A stretch of 15,718 nt of DNA from Alphaproteobacteria bacterium (GTDB taxonomy: Bacteria; Pseudomonadota; Alphaproteobacteria; UBA828): NCBI GenBank assembly GCA_030604165.1, contig JAUVWK010000025.1, positions 1 through 15,718 of the forward strand, given 5' to 3'. The first letter of the stretch is position 1. Every line of letters starts with the position of its first letter. The translations under genes were made by a program, and so were the position numbers. Below, in pieces: positions 1-5,605 of this stretch. The notes under the pieces are model-generated. The model was not told the DNA's origin. It did no database searches and saw only the letters and a program-made list of their open reading frames with translations.

Positions 1-938
1 ATGCGTCGTTCACCCAAGCGTTCGATCTCGGCGGAGCCTTGTCCCGAGGCGAAGCAGGCCAACTGCCTAACGCGCTCCAGCGGTTCCGCAAGGGTGAAAC
101 CGAACATCGGCGGATTCTGCGTTAGCAGCGGGTCGATCGGAGTCAGATCCATCGCCGGCAGCGGCAGCGTGTCGACGATCAGACGAAAGCGGTCGATATC
201 GCCGTAGGTCTCGTTCAAGGAGAAGCGCGGTAGCGCCATGAAATCCGTGCCGGCGTGGACCACACCGGAGCTCTGCCCGAACGCCGCCGCGAAACCCATG
301 GCCTGCACCAAGCCGCGCAATGCCAAATCGTATTCGCCGTAGGGATAGACAAACAGCGTCGGCACGATCTCGAGTTCTTCCTTCAATCGATTCTGCGCCT
401 TGGCGATGTCGGCGCGGCTGGCCACGGCGTCGTTGCGCCACATGTGGCCATGAGCGGCGCTATGGTTGCCGATGGTCACGCCCGCTTCGGCGAGCTGTCT
501 GATCTGCTCCCAGGTCATCGACCCGCCGTGCCCCTCGTCTACGGTGTCGGTCGTGATGAAGACTGTGAACGGGAGGCCGGCCGCGGAAAGTCGCGGCCAG
601 GCTTCGGTGAACACGCTGCGCGCGCCGTCGTCGATCGTGATTCCCACGGTCCGGTCCGGCAAGGGCCGGCCCGCTCGGATCGCTTCGAGGATGTGGAGAA
701 CGGGCAGGACCGTGTATCCGCCGGATTGCAGGTGCGCGATGTGGGCTTCGAATTGCTCGAGCGTGATGTTGGTAGAAGGCAAATTGCTTTCGCCGAAGCG
801 ATGGTACTGCAGGATAACGGCGGCGTTGGCGTCGGCGTCGGCGGCGTTGGCGGCGGGCAGTGTTGCCGCCCACAGTGTCAGGGGCAGCGCCGCCGCGGCT
901 GCCGCCAACCAAGCCGCGGCGCGACCATACGGCCGCAT
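1..938 (-). CDS. Polysaccharide deacetylase (NodB/CE4 family), secreted, C-terminus cut by window edge
   Basis: Reading the minus strand from ATG 938 gives about 312 codons that run off the left edge without a stop. The start MRPYGRAAAWLAAA plus a hydrophobic Ala/Leu stretch to about residue 32 looks like a signal peptide, with likely cleavage after the AANA region and an Ala/Asp/Asn-rich linker behind it. The mature part begins AVILQYHRFG, a usual opening for these proteins. The NodB motif 1 is TIDDG (residues 101-105: D103 probable base, D104 metal ligand) and motif 2 is NHSAAHGH (158-165: H159 and H163 metal ligands). The family removes acetyl groups from N- or O-acetylated polysaccharides; the substrate cannot be read from sequence. 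In-frame ATGs at 977 and 1049 are alternative starts. I chose 938 because the signal peptide then sits at the N-terminus, but 1049 has a better GAGG upstream. It is transcribed divergently from tsaB and appears unrelated to that operon. Confidence 0.88.
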   Translation of the reverse strand, partial: MRPYGRAAAWLAAAAAALPLTLWAATLPAANAADADANAAVILQYHRFGESNLPSTNITLEQFEAHIAHLQSGGYTVLPVLHILEAIRAGRPLPDRTVGITIDDGARSVFTEAWPRLSAAGLPFTVFITTDTVDEGHGGSMTWEQIRQLAEAGVTIGNHSAAHGHMWRNDAVASRADIAKAQNRLKEELEIVPTLFVYPYGEYDLALRGLVQAMGFAAAFGQSSGVVHAGTDFMALPRFSLNETYGDIDRFRLIVDTLPLPAMDLTPIDPLLTQNPPMFGFTLAEPLERVRQLACFASGQGSAEIERLGERR

Positions 939-1270
939 GCGGCCGGGGCGCCATGTCGGACCCAATGTCCAACACATTTCATGCGCGCGGCGCTTCGCCT
1001 CGTGCGCGCGGCGCTTGGCCGAAGAAAAAACCCCATGTAGCGTCGTCATGCCGCCTCGCGGGCAGGTTCATTCCTATGCGATCGTCGATGTCGTCAGTTT
1101 ATCATGTTCCGAGCACCGGCCCGAGTCGCGGTGCGGTTGAATTCTGCATTGAGCTTGATGTCGCGCCACGCCTTGCGCTAGGGGATCGTATGGGCGCCAT
1201 ATGTTAGGTTTTATCCACTAGATCGAGAGACGGCGGGCCGAAACGGGCCGACATAGCCGATCAAAACGCG
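939..1270. other. Divergent intergenic region between the deacetylase and tsaB
   Basis: This 332-base gap must hold promoters for both flanking genes, but I could not find a convincing -35/-10 pair on either strand. TTGATG (1155-1160) and TTGCGC (1173-1178) lack a good -10 at normal spacing. Two 14-base copies of TGCGCGCGGCGCTT (982-995 and 1003-1016) repeat with a 21-base period; on the minus strand they would encode AKRRAHE twice if the deacetylase started at 1049. Two CGGGCCG copies (1234-1240, 1244-1250) lie just before tsaB. No credible gene is seen here. Confidence 0.5.
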
Positions 1271-1966
1271 ATGAGAATTCTTGCGTTGGATACCGCGACG
1301 GACGCTTGTTCGGCCGCGGCCTGGATCGACGGCACGGTTGCGGCGCGGCAATCGGCCCTCATTCGACGCGGTCACGCGGAGCGTCTCATGCCCATGGTCG
1401 AGGCCGTCATGAGTGCTGCCGCGCTCGACTATGCCGCGCTTGACGGCGTGGCGGCTACCATCGGGCCCGGTTCCTTCACCGGTGTGCGGGTCGGGCTTGC
1501 CGCGGCGCGCGGCTTGGCGCTCGCGGCCGGCGTGCCGCTCGTCGGGGTAACGACGCTGGAGACGCTGGCGACGAGCGTGCCGGCGGCCGAGCGCGAGGGC
1601 CGCACGGTGCTGGCGGTGCTCGATGCTCGGCGCGGGCAGGTCTACGCGCAGATGTTCGACGCGGATAATGAGCCGCTGGGTCCGCCCGAAGTCACGCCGC
1701 CCGCGGCGGTCGTCGCTTGGCTCCGGCCCTGCCCGGTGGCGCTGGTGGGCAGCGGGGCGCCGCTGGTGGCCCACCTGTTCGCCGACATCGGGCACCCGCA
1801 CTTTGAAACGTCCGTGGCTCCTTATCCCGATGCGGCGCAGGTCGCGGCGCGCGCCGCGGCCCTAGTGGCGGCGGCCGGCGGCTTCGCCGCGCTGCCGCGC
1901 GGGCCGGTGGCGCCGCTCTATCTGCGTGGTCCGGGCGCCGGCGGTTTGGCCGAGACGCGGTCGTGA
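1271..1966 (+). CDS. tsaB: tRNA threonylcarbamoyladenosine biosynthesis protein TsaB
   Basis: The 231-residue product starts MRILALDTATDACSAA, the typical ASKHA-fold opening of TsaB (YeaZ). It carries the family signature GPGSFTGVR at residues 65-73, followed by an Ala/Leu-rich helix (GLAAARGLALA). TsaB is the non-catalytic partner that dimerises with TsaD and, with TsaE and TsaC, makes N6-threonylcarbamoyladenosine at position 37 of ANN-decoding tRNAs in the cytoplasm. TsaD, TsaE and TsaC are not in this window. The length is normal for the family. The ATG at 1271 gives the conserved N-terminus exactly, although the upstream Shine-Dalgarno is weak. The stop overlaps the rimI GTG by 4 bases (GTGA), so the two are probably translationally coupled, a common tsaB-rimI arrangement. 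Confidence 0.95.
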   Translation: MRILALDTATDACSAAAWIDGTVAARQSALIRRGHAERLMPMVEAVMSAAALDYAALDGVAATIGPGSFTGVRVGLAAARGLALAAGVPLVGVTTLETLATSVPAAEREGRTVLAVLDARRGQVYAQMFDADNEPLGPPEVTPPAAVVAWLRPCPVALVGSGAPLVAHLFADIGHPHFETSVAPYPDAAQVAARAAALVAAAGGFAALPRGPVAPLYLRGPGAGGLAETRS

Positions 1967-2457
1967 GTGCCTACGCCGCCGGCTCGGCCGTCGCCATCGA
2001 GCCGATCGAAACCAAGGATCTATCGGCGATCGCGTCGCTGCATGCGGTCTGCTTCGAAGACGCCTGGCGATTGCCGTTGCTGCGGCGAATTTTCTCGGTG
2101 CCCGGCACCTTCGGCCTGTCGCTGCGACAAGACAATGAGATCGTCGGCTTTGTGATGTGCCGCTCGAGCGGTGGCGAGGCAGAGATATTGTCGCTCGGCG
2201 TCGCGCCCGCCGCCCGCCGCTTCGGCATCGCCCACGCGCTCATGGAGGCCACCATCATACTCGCCGTCAAGCGCAGCCTCGCCGCGCTATTTCTGGAAGT
2301 CGCGGAGGACAACGAAGCCGCGCGGCGGCTCTACGAGGTGCTGCACTTCCATCAGGTCGGTCGGCGGCCGGCCTATTACAGACGGCGCGACGGTCCGAGT
2401 GTCGACGCCCTGACGCTCCGGCGTCAGCTAGCGGCGCGCGATTCGGGCGCGCCATAG
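1963..2457 (+). CDS. rimI: Ribosomal protein S18 alanine N-acetyltransferase RimI (GNAT family)
   Basis: This 164-residue GNAT protein starts at GTG 1963 inside the tsaB stop. The acetyl-CoA-binding motif A is LGVAPAARRFGIAHALM, with the R-x-x-G-x-A core at residues 85-90. The RimI-type segment LEVAEDNEAARRLYEVLHF places the likely catalytic Glu at about 112 and Tyr at about 124. GRRPAYYR follows, as in RimI. RimI acetylates the N-terminal alanine of ribosomal protein S18 using acetyl-CoA; some alphaproteobacterial homologues may have wider substrates. The tsaB overlap supports RimI over an unrelated GNAT. The first 10 or so residues (MSAYAAGSAV) look non-conserved. Confidence 0.9.
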   Translation: MSAYAAGSAVAIEPIETKDLSAIASLHAVCFEDAWRLPLLRRIFSVPGTFGLSLRQDNEIVGFVMCRSSGGEAEILSLGVAPAARRFGIAHALMEATIILAVKRSLAALFLEVAEDNEAARRLYEVLHFHQVGRRPAYYRRRDGPSVDALTLRRQLAARDSGAP

Positions 2458-2634
2458 CTTTGTCTTGACAAGCCGTCCTATGAGTCAATGTCGCCGCTCC
2501 TCGGTATTAATCGTTCGAGCTCTGTATAGCGATACAAAAGAAATTACATATAATGACAAATAATATTATTGCCCTATTCGAAAACTAATCATATATTTTC
2601 GACTTGAGTTGCGTATCGGGAGGACAGAATCACA
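2458..2634 (+). promoter_or_regulatory. AT-rich mucR upstream region with a candidate promoter
   Basis: This gap is strikingly AT-rich against its GC-rich surroundings, especially 2520-2605, with many TpA steps. The best sigma70-like promoter is TTGCCC (2569-2574), 17 bases, TATATT (2592-2597), which would start transcription about 30 bases before mucR. A second possible promoter is CTTGAC (2464-2469), 16 bases, CAATGT (2486-2491). MucR/Ros proteins are known to bind AT-rich DNA and to regulate their own genes, so autoregulation is a reasonable inference. No gene is seen here. Confidence 0.5.
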
Positions 2635-3060
2635 ATGCAAGAAAAGACCAGCTCAACCGAGTTGCTAGGTTTAACGACTGAAATCGTGTCGTCGCACGTT
2701 TCCAATAACTCAGTTGCCGTCGGCGATCTATCTCAGCTAATAAAGCACGTCTATGCTTCCTTGGCCGGCGCATCGACCGGCGCGGCGGGGCGCATGGTCG
2801 AACGGCCGCGGCCCGCCGTAAGCATCAAGCGGTCGGTAACACCGGACTATATTGTTTGTTTGGAAGACGGCAAGAAGCTGAAAATGCTCAAGCGTCACCT
2901 CAAAACGGCCTACGACATGACGCCTGAGCAATATCGCGAGCGTTGGGGCTTGCCCGTAGATTACCCGATGGTTGCGCCCAACTATGCCGCTCAGCGCAGT
3001 ATGTTGGCCAAGAAGATCGGTCTCGGAACGAAGGCTCGCCGCCGCCGTCGCCGCCGTTGA
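2635..3060 (+). CDS. mucR: MucR/Ros family transcriptional regulator
   Basis: The 141-residue product has the MucR layout. An N-terminal helical region (about 8-48), where homologues oligomerise, leads to the DNA-binding core at about 62-130, containing the hallmark segments TPEQYRERWGLP and DYPMVAPNYAAQRS. In the finger, C75 and D78 replace the Cys pair and H88 is present, but the positions four and five residues later are A92 and Y93. The second histidine of Ros is therefore missing and zinc binding is doubtful. Comparable zinc-independent Ros/MucR homologues are known. The tail ends in seven arginines. MucR proteins act as H-NS-like global regulators of surface polysaccharide, motility and virulence or symbiosis genes. 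ATG 2635 is supported by GGGAGGA at 2618-2624, and the gene seems to be its own transcription unit. Confidence 0.93.
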   Translation: MQEKTSSTELLGLTTEIVSSHVSNNSVAVGDLSQLIKHVYASLAGASTGAAGRMVERPRPAVSIKRSVTPDYIVCLEDGKKLKMLKRHLKTAYDMTPEQYRERWGLPVDYPMVAPNYAAQRSMLAKKIGLGTKARRRRRRR

Positions 3061-3255
3061 TTTCCGTTTGAGTCCACCAGTTGCCCCGGCTGCGGCGCGC
3101 CAGCCGAGAGGTCTGTGTGCCTATCGTGTCGCGGCCGCGGGCACGCACTCGGAGCGAGACCCGGGGGGCGAGACCGTGGACGGCGCAAGCGGCCATACTA
3201 TACTAATCATTGTTGGGTGAAGGGTAGCTACGGGGCTTGCGGCCGCCGGGCCTAG
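3061..3255 (+). other. Open frame continuing after the mucR stop with a zinc-ribbon-like CxxC-x8-CxxC pattern
   Basis: Reading on in the mucR frame past its TGA (3058-3060) gives 64 sense codons to TAG at 3253-3255. They include CPGCGAPAERSVCLSC, a CxxC-x8-CxxC pattern with cysteine codons at 3082, 3091, 3118 and 3127, followed by Arg-rich sequence. There is no start codon between the stop and the first cysteine, so it could only be translated by readthrough of the TGA, or it may be chance or a remnant. The fur promoter candidate lies in its second half. I do not call it a gene. Confidence 0.2.
3176..3214 (+). promoter_or_regulatory. Candidate fur promoter with an overlapping Fur-box-like site
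   Basis: GTGGAC (3176-3181), a 16-base spacer and CTATAC (3198-3203) resemble the alphaproteobacterial CTTGAC/CTATAT promoter pattern. A 19-base stretch at 3196-3214 centred on AATCATT matches the classical enterobacterial Fur box at 12 of 19 positions by my count, and it covers the -10. The simplest reading is self-repression of fur by metal-loaded Fur. Both calls are by eye, and Fur recognition in this group may differ from the E. coli consensus. Confidence 0.35.
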
Positions 3256-3262
3256 GAAGATT

Positions 3263-3697
3263 GTGAAGCAGTCCAACCTGGAGCAGCGCTGCGTCGAACT
3301 TGGCCTCAAGATGACCGAGCAACGGCGTGTGATCGCCCGCGTCCTCTCGAAATCCGACGATCATCCCGACGTCGAGGAGGTCCACGGGCGGGTTTCCAAG
3401 CTCGATTCTCGGATCAGCTTGGCCACGGTATATCGCACCCTGCGTCTGTTCGAGGAGGTCAATCTCCTCGAGCGCCACGATTTCGGCGATGGTCGGGCGC
3501 GCTACGAACGTCGCTCCGGCGAGCATCATGACCATCTCATCAATGTCGAGGATGGTTCCGTCATCGAGTTTCAGAACGCCGAGATAGAGCAGCTGCAGCG
3601 CAAGGTGGCCGAACAACTCGGCTACCGGCTGGTCGATCACCGGCTCGAGCTTTACGCGGTTCCGCTCAATTCCGAAAAGAACCGAAAGCGCGGCTAA
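3263..3697 (+). CDS. fur: Fur family transcriptional regulator (ferric uptake / Mur-like)
   Basis: This 144-residue protein has the Fur two-domain layout. A winged helix (about 1-83) contains LKMTEQRRVIARVL and the recognition segment ISLATVYRTLRLFEE, followed by a dimerisation and metal-binding domain with HHDH at 88-91. Aligned by eye to E. coli Fur, the ligands H34, E82, H89 and H91 of one site and H88, D90, E109 and H126 of the other are all present. The CxxC of E. coli Fur is replaced by N94 and D97, and the Cys-rich tail is absent, as is common in alphaproteobacterial Fur/Mur. It lacks Irr or Zur features. It probably represses iron (or manganese) uptake genes when metal is bound. GTG 3263 is preceded by AGGA at 3254-3257, five bases away, which supports that start over ATG 3311. 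Confidence 0.9.
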   Translation: MKQSNLEQRCVELGLKMTEQRRVIARVLSKSDDHPDVEEVHGRVSKLDSRISLATVYRTLRLFEEVNLLERHDFGDGRARYERRSGEHHDHLINVEDGSVIEFQNAEIEQLQRKVAEQLGYRLVDHRLELYAVPLNSEKNRKRG

Positions 3698-3827
3698 AGT
3701 TTTTCCACGGACACCGAATCGGGCCGAAACCGTATCAACGGAATCATGATAGGGGGCCCTAGGTGCGGCGTGGCACCGGGGCTAATGTGTCGCTTGAGCC
3801 AATGAGCGCGGATCGGATGGGGGCATC
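3698..3827. other. fur-olsB intergenic region with a small hairpin
   Basis: GGTGC (3762-3766) and GCACC (3773-3777) form a 5-bp stem with a 6-base loop. No run of T follows it, so it is not a standard terminator. A TTTTT run just after the fur stop (3701-3705) lacks a clear stem in front of it. I found no convincing promoter for olsB. Confidence 0.3.
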
Positions 3828-4610
3828 ATGGCAGTTCAGGATTTTTTGACGGAGATTCGGGCGGGGAGCCTCCAGGTGCGGCTGGCCGTCGATCAGGATG
3901 AGGTGGCTGCCGCGCAAGCCTTGCGCTACCGGGTGTTCTACGAAGAAATGGCGGCCCAACCCAGTGCGGAGATGGCGGCGCAAAAGCGCGATTTCGACCG
4001 CTTCGATCCCTATTGCGACCATCTTCTGGTCATCGACCACGAGCGCCCGCCGGGGCCGGAGCAAGTGGTCGGCACTTACCGGCTGCTGCGCCGCTCGGTG
4101 GCGGAGAGCCATGGCGGCTTCTATTCGACCTGGGAGTACGATATCGGCCGCATCGTGGAGCACCCGGGCGAGATCCTGGAGCTCGGCCGCTCCTGTGTGG
4201 ATTCCGACTATCGCAACCGCGCCACCATGCAGCTCCTCTGGCGCGGCAACGCCGCCTATGTCCAGCATTACGATGTGCCGATCATGTTCGGATGCGCTAG
4301 TTTTCACGGCGTTGACCCGCAGGAACACGCGCTGACGCTTTCCTATTTGTATCACTACCATCTGGCGCCGCCCGAATTGCGCATGCGGGCCGTGCCCGAG
4401 CACTATGTCGACATGAACGTGCTTTCCAAGCAGGAGATCGACGTCAGGGCGGCCCTGCGGGAGGTGCCGCCCCTGATCAAGGGCTATCTGCGTTTGAACG
4501 GCTTTGTCGGCGACGGCGCCGTGATCGACAGGCAGTGGAATAGTGTCGATGTAAGTATTATCGTTAAAACGGATTTAGTGACTCAGAAGTATCTTGATCG
4601 TCTGACCTGA
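3828..4610 (+). CDS. olsB: L-ornithine N(alpha)-acyltransferase OlsB
   Basis: The 260-residue GNAT-fold protein has features of the OlsB/hemolysin-like acyltransferase family. These include LRYRVFYEEM near residue 32, the acidic DFDRFDPYCDHLLVID stretch, VGTYRLLRR near 81, EILELGRSCVDSDYRNR near 115-131, and IMFGCASFHGVDP. OlsB transfers a 3-hydroxyacyl group from acyl-ACP to the alpha-amino group of ornithine, giving lyso-ornithine lipid. This is the first step of phosphorus-free ornithine lipid synthesis at the inner membrane. A PlsC-type acyltransferase 30 bases downstream can supply the second step, which strengthens the call. ATG 3828 is preceded by GGGGG (3819-3823). The amino acid substrate is inferred from family membership. 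Confidence 0.87.
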   Translation: MAVQDFLTEIRAGSLQVRLAVDQDEVAAAQALRYRVFYEEMAAQPSAEMAAQKRDFDRFDPYCDHLLVIDHERPPGPEQVVGTYRLLRRSVAESHGGFYSTWEYDIGRIVEHPGEILELGRSCVDSDYRNRATMQLLWRGNAAYVQHYDVPIMFGCASFHGVDPQEHALTLSYLYHYHLAPPELRMRAVPEHYVDMNVLSKQEIDVRAALREVPPLIKGYLRLNGFVGDGAVIDRQWNSVDVSIIVKTDLVTQKYLDRLT

Positions 4611-4640
4611 TCGAGAAAAGGGAGCGCGCTTGCCGCGGCC

Positions 4641-5450
4641 ATGATTGCCTTCACGACGATGGTTCGCTTTGTCGGCTGGACCCTGCTCCTGATCCCCGTA
4701 CAGATGGTTCTGACGGGCCTCAAGGTGCCGTTGGCCAAGCGCTTGCCGATGATCTGGCATCGTGGCGTTTGTCGTATTTTCAGTATCAAGATCGAGCGCC
4801 ACGGCAAAATGCTGCGCACGCACCCGGTCCTGTTCGTTTGCAACCACAGCTCCTATCTCGACATCAATCTGCTCGGCTCCATTATTTCGGGTTCGTTCGT
4901 GGCCAAGGCGGAGGTGCGAAACTGGCCGTTTTTCGGCTTATTGGCGCGGTTGCAGCGAACCGTGTTCGTGGAGCGGCTGGCCACGAAAATCGCGATTCAT
5001 CGCGACGAAATGAAGGTCCGTCTCGAGGCCGGCGATAATCTGATTTTGTTTCCCGAGGGCACGAGCAACGACGGCAATCGGGTCCTCCCGTTCAAGAGCG
5101 GCTTATTCGGCATCGCCGAGCAGCCGATCAACGGTCAAGCATTGCAGGTGCAGCCGGTTTCCGTCTCTTACACAAAGTTGGACGGCATTCCCATCGGGCA
5201 CCGCTACCGGCCCTACTATGCGTGGTATGGCGATATGGAGCTTACCAGCCACATATGGAACCTCGCCGGGCTCGGCCGCTCCACCGCGGTGGTCGAGTTT
5301 CACGAGCCTGTTTCGATCGCGCAGTTCGGCTCGCGCAAGGAGATGGCGCGGCACTGCCAACAGGTGGTGGCCGAAGGCGTCTCGCGGGCGATCAGCGGGC
5401 GCCTGGAGGCGCCGGTTCGGGCCGGATTGTGGACCCCGAGACCGGCGTGA
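4641..5450 (+). CDS. olsA: Lyso-ornithine lipid O-acyltransferase OlsA (PlsC-like 1-acyl-glycerol-3-phosphate acyltransferase family)
   Basis: The 269-residue PlsC-fold protein has an N-terminal membrane segment (about 8-26, VRFVGWTLLLIPVQMVL). The catalytic NHSSYLD motif follows (HX4D, H69 and D74), then FVERL and the FPEGTSNDG substrate-binding motif (137-145). In OlsA the second acyl chain is added to the 3-hydroxyl of lyso-ornithine lipid; PlsC paralogues instead acylate lysophosphatidic acid. The position directly behind olsB favours OlsA, but some OlsA enzymes do both reactions, so the substrate is not certain. The start ATG 4641 has GGGAG unusually far upstream (4620-4624); ATG 4662 is an alternative that still keeps the membrane segment. 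It is probably co-transcribed with olsB. Confidence 0.82.
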   Translation: MIAFTTMVRFVGWTLLLIPVQMVLTGLKVPLAKRLPMIWHRGVCRIFSIKIERHGKMLRTHPVLFVCNHSSYLDINLLGSIISGSFVAKAEVRNWPFFGLLARLQRTVFVERLATKIAIHRDEMKVRLEAGDNLILFPEGTSNDGNRVLPFKSGLFGIAEQPINGQALQVQPVSVSYTKLDGIPIGHRYRPYYAWYGDMELTSHIWNLAGLGRSTAVVEFHEPVSIAQFGSRKEMARHCQQVVAEGVSRAISGRLEAPVRAGLWTPRPA

Positions 5451-5487
5451 GCCGGTCAAGGCCGTGGGTGCCAATCGGGGGCACGGC

Positions 5488-5515
5488 TTGACAGCGATCC
5501 GCCCGGTGATAGATT
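5488..5515 (+). promoter_or_regulatory. Candidate sigma70 promoter for the miaB-lnt operon
   Basis: A perfect TTGACA (5488-5493), a 16-base spacer and TAGATT (5510-5515) lie between olsA and miaB. Transcription from here would start near 5522 and leave a leader of about 85 bases before GTG 5606. It is the clearest -35 element in the window. Confidence 0.55.
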
Positions 5516-5605
5516 GAAAAGGTGGCAATACCAACAACTTAACATTTGCGATGCCCGTGGCGCGCGCCGCGTCGACGGCGCTGTCCGCCACGGCGGGCAC
5601 GGATT

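Noticed and set aside
255..1140. Plus-strand open frames across the deacetylase region
   Set aside because: The minus-strand frame holds the signal peptide and both NodB motifs; the plus-strand translations are Arg/Gly-rich and featureless.
1211..1219. TTATCCACT, 8 of 9 match to a DnaA box
   Set aside because: It is a single near-match with no other boxes, AT-rich unwinding element or dnaA/dnaN neighbours, so it does not indicate an origin.
3087..3106. CGGCTG/CAGCCG hairpin after mucR as a terminator
   Set aside because: No T-run follows the stem, and the same bases make up the CxxC-encoding stretch.
5546..5605. Upstream extension of miaB from TTG 5546
   Set aside because: The extension is Arg/Pro-rich and unlike MiaB; GTG 5606 gives the usual start right before KKLYVKTYGCQMN.
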